Positions 1 to 7,439 of a stretch of DNA of 7,593 bases are shown one piece after another. Numbering within the stretch: the stretch's first letter is position 1; the number at the start of each line of letters is the position of its first letter. The position numbers and the translations under genes are program-made. The stretch comes from JBBTWG01 sp038062935 (GTDB lineage: Bacteria > Patescibacteriota > Gracilibacteria > UBA1369 > UBA12463), in the NCBI GenBank assembly GCA_038062935.1, contig JBBTWG010000059.1, positions 1 through 7,593 on the forward strand, written 5' to 3'. Below the pieces are notes generated by a model that searched no databases, was not told the origin of the DNA, and saw only the letters and a program-made list of their open reading frames with translations.

Positions 1-3000
1 CCTGCGGATGAAACGCTGATTTCGGCCTGTTGACCTTTTTGTTCGATGCTTACGAATCCGTCGATTTCGCTCAAGATTGCTGGATTTTTTGGGTTTCGAG
101 CTTCGAAAAGTTCTTCGACGCGAGTCAAACCGTGTGTGATATCTGATCCTTCTGCGACACCACCCATGTGGAACGTTCGCATCGTGAGCTGAGTTCCTGG
201 TTCACCGATACTTTGTGCAGCGATGATTCCGACTGCGGTTCCGATCTTGACCGTTTCGTTTGTTCCGAGATCTTTTCCGTAACATTTCACACAGACACCT
301 CCGTCGGTTTGGCAGGTCATGATGGAACGAACTTGGACTTCGAGGATATTGCCTGTCTTGATTCTCTTGAGAAGTTTTTTATCAATTTCTTGATCCACCT
401 CTGCGAGCACTTCGCCAGTTTTTGGATCGATGAGATCTTTTGCGAATACACGTCCGTAGATGCGATTTTCGAAAAGTTCACCGATTTTTTCACTTTCTTC
501 ACGAGTCACGAGATGAACTTCTTTTGTTCCACAATCGTATTCGCGGATGACGACGTCCTGGACAGCATCGACGAGACGGCGGGTGAGATAACCTGCCTCT
601 GCTGTTTTGAGAGCCGTGTCGGATTTACCTTTACGGCCTCCGTGCGTGGCGATGAAGTATTCGAGAATCGTGAATCCTTCTTTGAGATTGGATTTAATTG
701 GCAATTCGATTGTTTTACCAGCCGGGTTGGCGACGAGACCTTTCATACCGCAGAGCTGTGTGACTTGTCCCCAGTTACCACGGGCTCCGGAGTTGATCAT
801 GTAGTGCATATGATTGTCGTCTTTGATCGACTTGATCATTGCTGTGGAGATTTCTGATTTTGCTTGTCCCCAGACTTTGATGGTGTGAATGTATCTCTCG
901 TCATCTGTGGTGAGACCAGTGGCGTATTGCTCGTTAATTTCTTTGACGAGTTCGTTCGCATTTTCGACAATCGCTTCTTTTTCTTTTGGAATCACCATGT
1001 CAGCGGCACCGATTGAAAGTCCTGATTTGGTGGCGAACTGGAATCCAATGCGTTTCAAATTGTCGACGACGATTGCGGTCATTTGCATGCCGCATTTTTC
1101 GAAGACTTCAGAAACGATATCGGTGAGTCTTCTCTTGTCGACCGTTTCATTCACGTATTCGAATTCTTCTGGTAAATAGTTGTTGAAGATCATGCGGCCC
1201 ACTGTGGTGTCGTACATTTTTCCTCTGAATCTGCCTTTTACGGCTGCCTGTATGTGAACTTCTCCTGATTGGTAGGCGATCATCGCTTCTTCGAGAGAGC
1301 TGAATGCCATGCCCTCACCTTTTTTCCCAGGGTTAATCTTCGTGAGGTAATAACATCCGAGCACCATATCCTGAATTGGCGTGACGATTGGATGACCGTC
1401 GGAAGGTTTCAGGAGATTTTGTGAAGAAAGAATGAGTTCTTTTGCTTCGAGTTGTGCCTGTCTGGAGAGTGGAACGTGTACAGCCATTTGATCACCGTCG
1501 AAGTCGGCGTTGAATGCAGAACAGACGAGTGGGTGAATTTGGATCGCTTTTCCTTCGACGAGAATTGGCTGGAAAGCCTGGATACCAAGTCTATGCAATG
1601 TCGGAGCACGATTGAGGAGTACGTAGTGATTTTTTGTCACCTCTTCGAGAATATCCCATACTTCTTTGCGTCCAGCTTGTATGAGTTTTTCTGCATTTTT
1701 GATGTTGTGTGCGTAGTCGTCGCGGATGAGTCGGCCGATGACGAATGGGCGGAAAAGTTCCAGCGCCATGCTTTTTGGGAGACCACACTGATGGAGTTTG
1801 AGTTTTGGACCGACGACGATGACAGAACGACCAGAGTAGTCGACACGTTTTCCGAGCAGGTTCTGTCGGAAACGACCTTGTTTTCCTTTCAACATGTCTG
1901 AGAGAGAGCGAAGTTTTCGCTTGTCGCCTGAGTTGAAAACGGTTCGTCCTGCGCGGACGTTGTTGTTGAGGAGTGTATCGACCGCTTCCTGAAGCATACG
2001 TTTTTCGTTGCGGCAGATGACTTCTGGAGCACCGATCGCGAGGAGTCTCTTCAGACGGTTGTTTCTGTTGATGACGCGGCGATAGAGATCGTTCAAATCT
2101 GATGCGGCAAAACGTCCTCCGTCGAGCTGAACCATTGGTCGCAGATCTGGTGGGATCACTGGCAATACTGTCATGATCGTCCATTCTGGGCGAATTTTAT
2201 TTTTGATCAAATTGCCGATGAGCTTCACGCGTTTCATGATTTTCTTCTGTTTCTGTCCGGAACATTTTTTGAGTTCTGCTTCCAGTGATGCCATGAGTTT
2301 CTCGAGATCGAGACTCTGGATGATGTCTCGAATAGATTCTGCACCTGTAGAAGCTTTGAAAACGTGTCCGAATTTGACAGACATGTCTCGATATTCGAGC
2401 TCGTAGTAGACTTTTCCCACGTGAATGCCGTTGAGATCGTCTTTTGCGGTGGAATGTTTTTCGTCCAATTCTGCGAGTTTTTGAGCATATTCTTTTTCAA
2501 TCTCGCCCTGGAGTTTTACTTTTTTCTCTCCTTCGAGTTCTTTGGTCCTTTCTCCTGTCATTTCTTTTGCTTCGTCTTGGAGTTTTTTTCGGTGTGTCTT
2601 GTATTCTGTTGCGAGTTGGGTTTTCGCTTCTTCCTTTGCTTTTTCGTCCATATGCGTCACCACGTATGCGGCAAAATACACCACTTGTTCGAGCGATTTG
2701 ATTGGGAGATCGAGGAGAAGTCCGATACGACTCGGAGTTGATCGGAGAAACCAGATGTGCGTGACCGGGACTGCGAGTTTGATGTGGCCCATTCTTTCGC
2801 GGCGCACGCTGCTGCGGGTTACTTCAACGCCGCACTTTTCGCAGACGACACCTTTGTATCGAATTCTCTTGTACTTTCCGCAATAACATTCCCAGTTTTT
2901 TGTTGGACCAAATATTTTCTCACAGAAGAGGCCATCTCGTTCTGGCTTCTGAGTTCTGTAATTGATTGTTTCTGGTTTTTTGACTTCTCCGTGGGACCAG

Positions 3001-3083
3001 GCCAGGATTGTCTCTGGCGAGGCAACCGCGATGGTAATGGAATCAAATCCTTCGTTTTCGCCTTGTTTGATTGGGGTGGACAT
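1..3083 (-). CDS. rpoC: DNA-directed RNA polymerase subunit beta-prime (RpoC), 3' end cut by window edge
   Basis: Largest catalytic subunit of RNA polymerase; with RpoB it forms the active-site cleft. Translating the minus strand from ATG at 3083 gives 1027 codons without a stop, running off the left edge. Visible in order: N-terminal zinc ribbon (C66, C68, C81, C84); a highly charged insert at about 146-221; the PPDLRP/LDGGRFA clamp and switch region; the RQNLLGKRVDYSGRSVI block; the catalytic NADFDGD motif at 525-531, whose Asp 527, 529 and 531 bind the active-site Mg2+; the bridge helix around H814 to R836; a second zinc site (C851, C924, C931, C934); and the trigger loop around M968 to M973. 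The large SI3 insertion of proteobacteria is absent: the trigger loop runs directly into the DITHGLTRVEELFEAR block. By family comparison about 200 C-terminal residues lie outside the window. The start is chosen because the usual N-terminal FDSITIAVASPE block follows closely. No Shine-Dalgarno motif precedes it; the leader is a heptamer repeat array. The gap to ssb is 48 bp. Confidence 0.98.
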   Translation of the reverse strand, partial: MSTPIKQGENEGFDSITIAVASPETILAWSHGEVKKPETINYRTQKPERDGLFCEKIFGPTKNWECYCGKYKRIRYKGVVCEKCGVEVTRSSVRRERMGHIKLAVPVTHIWFLRSTPSRIGLLLDLPIKSLEQVVYFAAYVVTHMDEKAKEEAKTQLATEYKTHRKKLQDEAKEMTGERTKELEGEKKVKLQGEIEKEYAQKLAELDEKHSTAKDDLNGIHVGKVYYELEYRDMSVKFGHVFKASTGAESIRDIIQSLDLEKLMASLEAELKKCSGQKQKKIMKRVKLIGNLIKNKIRPEWTIMTVLPVIPPDLRPMVQLDGGRFAASDLNDLYRRVINRNNRLKRLLAIGAPEVICRNEKRMLQEAVDTLLNNNVRAGRTVFNSGDKRKLRSLSDMLKGKQGRFRQNLLGKRVDYSGRSVIVVGPKLKLHQCGLPKSMALELFRPFVIGRLIRDDYAHNIKNAEKLIQAGRKEVWDILEEVTKNHYVLLNRAPTLHRLGIQAFQPILVEGKAIQIHPLVCSAFNADFDGDQMAVHVPLSRQAQLEAKELILSSQNLLKPSDGHPIVTPIQDMVLGCYYLTKINPGKKGEGMAFSSLEEAMIAYQSGEVHIQAAVKGRFRGKMYDTTVGRMIFNNYLPEEFEYVNETVDKRRLTDIVSEVFEKCGMQMTAIVVDNLKRIGFQFATKSGLSIGAADMVIPKEKEAIVENANELVKEINEQYATGLTTDDERYIHTIKVWGQAKSEISTAMIKSIKDDNHMHYMINSGARGNWGQVTQLCGMKGLVANPAGKTIELPIKSNLKEGFTILEYFIATHGGRKGKSDTALKTAEAGYLTRRLVDAVQDVVIREYDCGTKEVHLVTREESEKIGELFENRIYGRVFAKDLIDPKTGEVLAEVDQEIDKKLLKRIKTGNILEVQVRSIMTCQTDGGVCVKCYGKDLGTNETVKIGTAVGIIAAQSIGEPGTQLTMRTFHMGGVAEGSDITHGLTRVEELFEARNPKNPAILSEIDGFVSIEQKGQQAEISVSSA

Positions 3084-3090
3084 GCGGGGT

Positions 3091-3125
3091 AGGAATTAGG
3101 ATTTAGGATGTAGGAATTAGGAAGT
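3091..3125. repeat. Heptamer repeat array between ssb and rpoC
   Basis: Five head-to-tail 7-bp units on the plus strand, of types AGGAATT, AGGATTT, AGGATGT, AGGAATT and AGGAAGT. They fill most of the 48-bp gap between ssb and rpoC. The transcribed strand is rich in C, U and A and poor in G. An 18-bp core (AGGATTTAGGATGTAGGA, 3098-3115) is identical to 3575-3592 on the other side of ssb, in the same orientation. The unit resembles a telomere-type heptamer. I recall similar arrays in CPR intergenic regions, but that is memory and not a search result. The function is unknown. Because the array ends just before the rpoC start codon, it also forms the rpoC leader. Confidence 0.9.
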
Positions 3126-3131
3126 GGTAGT

Positions 3132-3569
3132 TTAGATTTCCATTTGGAGGGTCATGTCGTCTGCAACTTTCGTTTGAGGTTCTTCTTCTGCTGATTCTGT
3201 TTCGATTTGCCGATGCTCCCGATTCATTTCCATTTCTTCTCGTTTGCTGAGGATGATGAGATTTTCGATCACGATCTCTGTTTTGAATTTCTTGATACCT
3301 TCTGGTCCGTCCCAACTTCTAGTTTTCAGATATCCTTCGACGTGCACAAGTTTTCCTTTTGTTGCGAATCTCTCTGCAATCTCTCCGAGATTTTCCCATG
3401 CGACGACGTCATGATACTGCGAGGATGCTTCTTTTCTGCCGTCGGTGGTGACCCATGTTCTGTTTGTGGCGATGGTGAATGTGGCTACTTTTTGTCCGTT
3501 TGTGGTCTGTCGCATTTCTGGGTTGCGAGTGACGTTTCCGATCAGAATGACTTTGTTGATGCTGCGCAT
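3132..3569 (-). CDS. ssb: Single-stranded DNA-binding protein (SSB), located between rpoB and rpoC
   Basis: A 145-residue SSB, which coats single-stranded DNA in replication, repair and recombination. The OB-fold covers about residues 1-107: the N-terminal NKVILIGN strand, NPEMRQT, the FTIATNRTW segment, YHDVVAWENLGE, KGKLVHVEGYLKTRSW and the closing FKTEIVIENLIIL strand. The aromatic residues that stack on DNA in E. coli SSB have counterparts at W39, Y52 (Trp in E. coli), W58 (Phe in E. coli) and W86. The tail after residue 108 is short (about 38 residues) and charged, and ends in ADDMTLQMEI. It lacks the canonical acidic DDDIPF-like tip that recruits partner proteins. The start at 3569 is chosen because the conserved N-terminus follows directly. 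There is no Shine-Dalgarno motif upstream, only heptamer repeats. The gene is 47 bp from rpoB and 48 bp from rpoC on the same strand, so it is very likely co-transcribed with both. It could be a second SSB paralogue rather than the housekeeping copy; the window cannot decide this. Confidence 0.95.
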   Translation of the reverse strand: MRSINKVILIGNVTRNPEMRQTTNGQKVATFTIATNRTWVTTDGRKEASSQYHDVVAWENLGEIAERFATKGKLVHVEGYLKTRSWDGPEGIKKFKTEIVIENLIILSKREEMEMNREHRQIETESAEEEPQTKVADDMTLQMEI

Positions 3570-3574
3570 GCTCG

Positions 3575-3609
3575 AGGATTTAGGATGTAGGATTGAGGAT
3601 TGAGGATTT
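3575..3609. repeat. Heptamer repeat array between rpoB and ssb
   Basis: Five head-to-tail 7-bp units on the plus strand, of types AGGATTT, AGGATGT, AGGATTG, AGGATTG and AGGATTT, filling most of the 47-bp gap between rpoB and ssb. The first 18 bp (3575-3592) match 3098-3115 exactly and in direct orientation, so ssb sits between two copies of the array. The array has the same unit length and unit number as its partner, but unit order and some bases differ, as expected for related, diverged arrays. It forms the ssb leader, and the ssb ATG starts 5 bp after it. No stable hairpin is visible in it. Confidence 0.9.
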
Positions 3610-3616
3610 AGTGACT

Positions 3617-6600
3617 CTATTCTTCCGTTTCTTCCTCGATCATGTCTTCATCGCTCGGTTCAGTGATTTCTTCTGGTTCTTCTGCATCAACTTCGAGTTC
3701 TTTTTCTTCACCTTCTTCGTCTTCGCCTCCTCCTTTTGTCTTTTCACTGTCTTCTTCCTCTTCGTCCATTTCTTCCTGGCTTTTGCCATCTTCTTCTCCC
3801 AATCCTTCTTCTTCACCGATGACCATTTCTTCTGGTGGGAGCACTTCCTCTGGCTCTATAGTTTCTTCTTCGGCAATTTCTTTGGCGTAGGAATATTGTT
3901 CGTCTTCCTCTTCTTCCGGTTTGTCTTTCATTTTCAAGAGAGAGACATCGAGACCGAGACTTTGGAGTTCTTTGACGAGAACGTTGAAGCTCTCTGGAGT
4001 TCGAGGTTTTCGAATTTGTTCTCCTTTGACGATTGCTTCGTATGCTTTCGAACGACCGTAGACATCATCGGATTTGATCGTAAGCATTTCCTGGAGTGTA
4101 TGAGAAGCGCCGTAGGCTTCGAGTGCCCAGACTTCCATTTCTCCGAATCTCTGACCACCGTGTTGTGCTTTTCCTCCGAGAGGTTGCTGCGTGACGAGTG
4201 AGTAAGGACCTACAGAACGTGCGTGAATTTTGTCTTCGATCAAATGACTCAGTTTGAGAATGTAAGCAATACCGACGGTTGTTTTTTGGTCGAACGCTTC
4301 TCCGGTTTTTCCGTCGTAGAGCTGGATTTTTCCGTCTTCTGGGAGATCCGCTTTTTTCAGAAGGTCGGTGATAGTTTCTGTTCGGATACCGTTGAGTGGG
4401 GGAGTTGCGACGGTGAATCCCATTTCGCGTGCTGCCCATCCGAGATGAGTTTCCAGAATTTGTCCGATGTTCATACGACTCGAAACACCGAGTGGGTTCA
4501 AGACGATGTCGACCGGAGTTCCATCTGGGAGAAACGGCATGTCGGCTTCTGGAACGATGATTGAGATGACACCCTTGTTTCCGTGACGACCAGCGATTTT
4601 GTCACCGACGGAGATTTTTCTGGTTTGTGCGACACTGACTTTGATCTGTTTGATAACTCCGGTAGGGAGCTCATCGCCGTCTGTTCGTGAGAAGATCTGG
4701 ACGCCGACGACTTTTCCTCCTTCACCGCCAGGGAGTCGCAGTGAACTGTCTTTGACGTCACGGGCTTTTTCTCCGAAGATGGCTCGAAGAAGTCTTTCTT
4801 CTGCGGTTAATTCTGTTTCACCTTTTGGAGTAATCTTTCCACAGAGGATATCTCCTTCGTGTACTGTTGCACCGATACGGACGATGCCGTCTTCGTTGAG
4901 ATCGCGGAGACGATTTTCACCGACGTTTGGGATGTCTTTGGTAATAACCTCGGGACCAAGTTTTGTTTCGCGAATATCGGTGGTAAAAGTCTCGATATGA
5001 ATCGAATCGTAGACACCTTGTTTGACGAGTTTTTCTGAGATAATAACTGCATCTTCGAAGTTGTATCCTTCCCATGTCATGTAGGCGACGAAAAGGTTTC
5101 GACCGAGTGCGAGTTCACCTCCTTCTGTTGCTGGACCATCGGCGAGGACGTCACCTTTCTTGATCTTCTGGCCTTTTTTCACGATCGCTCGTTGATGAAT
5201 ACAGGTAGCCTGGTTTGATCGTTCGTAGACTTCGAGTTGATAGCTCACTTTGCGGCCACTGTCATAGAGGACGACGACTTCTGTTCCGTCGACGTAGGTC
5301 ACAGTTCCTGATTCTTCTGAGAGGACGACTTGTCCCGAGCTCTTTGCTGCTACGGCTTCGATACCGGTTCCGACGATTGGTGCTTGAGGTCGTACGAGTG
5401 ATACAGCTTGACGTTGCATGTTTGAACCCATGGATGCACGAGTGTTGTCATCGTGTTCCAAGAACGGAATAAGCGCTGTGGTCTCAGAAATAATCTGTTT
5501 TGGAGAAACATCGATATGGGTGATTTCGTTCACATCAGCCATGACCGCTTCACTATTTTTGCGGGCTGATACTCGAGTTTGTGCAAATTGTCCTATTTCA
5601 TCGAATTCTGAGTTTGCCTGAGCAATGATGAGTGGTCGTTCTTCGTCGGCGTCATAGTATTGTGTTTCGTCGGTGAGATATGGACGGACAGGAATTTCTT
5701 TCAAATCGAATCCTTCGATCTTTTTCGCGTCGCTGGCGGTGATCATTTCTCCGGCTTTTACGGCGACTGCTTTAGTCTTTGGGTTCATGATGTCTTCGCG
5801 TGCGTAACGACCTTCGAGGCTCTTCGCTTTGTTTGTGACTGTGTTTGCGACTTTTCGAAATGGAGCTTCGATGAATCCGAATTTGTTGACGCGGGCGTAT
5901 GTCGCGAGATGGACGACGAGACCGATATTCGGACCTTCTGGAGTGGCGATCGGACAGATACGACCGTAGTGCGATGGATGCACGTCACGGACATCGAACG
6001 ATGCGCGTTCACGAGAGAGACCTCCTGGACCCATCGCGGAGAGACGGCGTTTGTGAGCCAACTCTGCGAGTGGATTAGTCTGATCCATGAATTGTGATAA
6101 TTGTGAACTTGCGAAGAATTCGCGAAGTGCAGCGGTAATCGGACGAGAGTTGATGAGTTGTGTTGGAGTCACTGTTTCGAGATCCATCACGGTCATGCGA
6201 TCTTTTGCGATACGATCCGTACGTAGGAGACCCACGCGGAATTTATTCTGGACGAGTTCACCGACACCTCGGACGCGACGATTACTCAAGTGATCGATGT
6301 CGTCTGGAGTCATTTCGCCTTTGTTGAGTCGGATGAGATGGCGCAGAATTTCGATCAAATCTTTCACCTGGAAGGTGTGATATTCTTTTGTATTCGGGAT
6401 CGTCATCTGGAAACGCTTGTTGAGTTTGTAGCGTGCCACTGGACCCGTGTCGTATTTTCGATAGTCGAAAAACATTGACTGGATCAAGCTTTTTGCGTTT
6501 TCTGGAGTTGCGAGATCGCCAGGGCGGAGCTTCTTGTAAATGCTCTGATACGCTTCTTCTACGGTTTTTGCACCATCTTTTTCGAGGGTTGGGATGATAG

Positions 6601-7390
6601 GACTTTGAATTTCGTCCGTTCCGAGATCTTTGAAAAGTTCGAGAATCTGTTTGTCGGTTTCGTATCCGAAGACGCGAAGTAAACAGGTAATAGGAATTTT
6701 TCTTTTTCGATCAATTTTTACGGAAATCTGGTTTTTCTTGTCGGTTTCGACTTCGAGCCATGCACCACGTTTTGGAATAATTTTTGCAGTGTGCATTTTT
6801 GGCACAGCAGCATTTTTGGCAAAGAAAACTCCTGGAGAACGGACGAGTTGACTGACTACGACACGTTCGATTCCGTTGACGATGAATGTTCCTCGCTTCG
6901 TCATGAGCGGGATGGATCCCAGGAAAACGTCCTGTTCTTTGATTTCACCCGTTTCTTTGTTGATCAGTTGGACGTGAATTTTGAGCGGTGCTTCGTAAGT
7001 AATGTTCTTCATTCTTGCCGTCTCAGCGTCGTATTTGGCTTCGCCGATCGAATGTTCGAGAAATCGAAGTTCGAGCTTTTTCCCAGAGAAATCCTGAATT
7101 GGGTTGATTTCATCGAGCAATTCGCGAATACCTTCTTTCAGAAAGTTTGCATAGGAATCGAGTTGTACCTCGATCAAGTTCGGTAATTTCACGTGCTCGT
7201 CGAGACGTGTGGAGAAATATTTCCGGTGCGGATCGTCCAAAACGATATCAGCGTCAGTGCGGAGCAATGACGGTTTGATAATCTCAATCGACGATTTCGA
7301 CGGCTTTTTTACTTCTACCTTTTTGGAAATTTCTTTTTTTCCTTTCTGGGAACTTTGTGGTTTTACCACTTTCTCAGTTTTTTTAGCCAT
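3617..7390 (-). CDS. rpoB: DNA-directed RNA polymerase subunit beta (RpoB) with long acidic C-terminal tail
   Basis: Complete 1257-residue beta subunit (E. coli has 1342). It forms one side of the RNA polymerase cleft and holds the rifampicin pocket. Visible in order: a Lys-rich N-terminal extension (13 Lys in residues 1-40); the start of the conserved core (KYFSTRL, about 57-63); the RGTFIVNGIERVVVSQL block at 166-182; rifampicin cluster I at about 425-457; the ATPEGPNIGL block at 482-491; GYNFEDAVIISE at 775-786; GDKIAGRHGNKG at 929-940, with K931 and K939 matching active-site lysines K1065 and K1073 of E. coli; and the HARS to GGKAQHGGQRFGEMEVWALEAYGA region at 1056-1095, which contacts RpoC. 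The usual family C-terminus ends near ELQSLGLDVSLL (1141-1152). After it comes an extra tail to 1257 with about 52 Asp/Glu against about 5 Lys. The large proteobacterial lineage-specific inserts are absent. The stop is TAG. No Shine-Dalgarno motif precedes the ATG. The gene lies downstream of a consensus promoter, and ssb and rpoC follow. Confidence 0.98.
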   Translation of the reverse strand: MAKKTEKVVKPQSSQKGKKEISKKVEVKKPSKSSIEIIKPSLLRTDADIVLDDPHRKYFSTRLDEHVKLPNLIEVQLDSYANFLKEGIRELLDEINPIQDFSGKKLELRFLEHSIGEAKYDAETARMKNITYEAPLKIHVQLINKETGEIKEQDVFLGSIPLMTKRGTFIVNGIERVVVSQLVRSPGVFFAKNAAVPKMHTAKIIPKRGAWLEVETDKKNQISVKIDRKRKIPITCLLRVFGYETDKQILELFKDLGTDEIQSPIIPTLEKDGAKTVEEAYQSIYKKLRPGDLATPENAKSLIQSMFFDYRKYDTGPVARYKLNKRFQMTIPNTKEYHTFQVKDLIEILRHLIRLNKGEMTPDDIDHLSNRRVRGVGELVQNKFRVGLLRTDRIAKDRMTVMDLETVTPTQLINSRPITAALREFFASSQLSQFMDQTNPLAELAHKRRLSAMGPGGLSRERASFDVRDVHPSHYGRICPIATPEGPNIGLVVHLATYARVNKFGFIEAPFRKVANTVTNKAKSLEGRYAREDIMNPKTKAVAVKAGEMITASDAKKIEGFDLKEIPVRPYLTDETQYYDADEERPLIIAQANSEFDEIGQFAQTRVSARKNSEAVMADVNEITHIDVSPKQIISETTALIPFLEHDDNTRASMGSNMQRQAVSLVRPQAPIVGTGIEAVAAKSSGQVVLSEESGTVTYVDGTEVVVLYDSGRKVSYQLEVYERSNQATCIHQRAIVKKGQKIKKGDVLADGPATEGGELALGRNLFVAYMTWEGYNFEDAVIISEKLVKQGVYDSIHIETFTTDIRETKLGPEVITKDIPNVGENRLRDLNEDGIVRIGATVHEGDILCGKITPKGETELTAEERLLRAIFGEKARDVKDSSLRLPGGEGGKVVGVQIFSRTDGDELPTGVIKQIKVSVAQTRKISVGDKIAGRHGNKGVISIIVPEADMPFLPDGTPVDIVLNPLGVSSRMNIGQILETHLGWAAREMGFTVATPPLNGIRTETITDLLKKADLPEDGKIQLYDGKTGEAFDQKTTVGIAYILKLSHLIEDKIHARSVGPYSLVTQQPLGGKAQHGGQRFGEMEVWALEAYGASHTLQEMLTIKSDDVYGRSKAYEAIVKGEQIRKPRTPESFNVLVKELQSLGLDVSLLKMKDKPEEEEDEQYSYAKEIAEEETIEPEEVLPPEEMVIGEEEGLGEEDGKSQEEMDEEEEDSEKTKGGGEDEEGEEKELEVDAEEPEEITEPSDEDMIEEETEE

Positions 7391-7415
7391 ATGAAAAGAT
7401 GAGTTTATTCGTATG

Positions 7416-7439
7416 AAAAGCGCTTTTTAGGGCACTTTT
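7416..7439 (-). promoter_or_regulatory. Hairpin in the rpoB 5' leader
   Basis: In the predicted rpoB leader RNA, AAAAGUGC (7439-7432) can pair with GCGCUUUU (7423-7416). This gives an 8-bp stem with one G-U pair and an 8-nt loop. The 3' arm overlaps a 12-bp perfect palindrome, AAAAGCGCTTTT (7416-7427), which is an alternative fold. The hairpin ends 25 nt before the rpoB ATG. It could affect translation initiation or mRNA stability, or act as a weak attenuator. A terminator is less likely, because the only U run is part of the stem. A weaker 6-bp pairing, GCTATC with GATAGC, lies nearer the 5' end of the leader (7449-7454 with 7479-7484). Function is inferred from structure only. Confidence 0.4.

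Noticed and set aside
168..857. A 229-codon plus-strand open frame
   Set aside because: It lies fully antisense to well-conserved rpoC (bridge helix, second zinc site, trigger loop). The frame is open because the rpoC strand rarely uses codons that read as stops in reverse. The protein is not family-like.
3091..3125. AGGA units as Shine-Dalgarno sites
   Set aside because: They read AGGA only on the plus strand, whereas all genes here are on the minus strand, where the units read UCCU.
3091..3609. A CRISPR array reading of the heptamer repeats
   Set aside because: The units are 7 bp and contiguous, without spacers of about 30 bp, and no cas gene is present.
3642..3890. A Ser-rich plus-strand open frame of 82 codons
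   Set aside because: It is another antisense reading of the Glu-rich RpoB tail (GAA/GAG becomes TTC/CTC or TCT/TCC in other frames). There is no promoter and no recognisable domain.
3593..4201. A 202-codon plus-strand open frame rich in Phe and Ser
   Set aside because: It is the reverse complement of the rpoB C-terminus, mostly the GAA-rich acidic tail, which reads as TTC/TTT in reverse. The apparent hydrophobic segments are an artefact of that composition.
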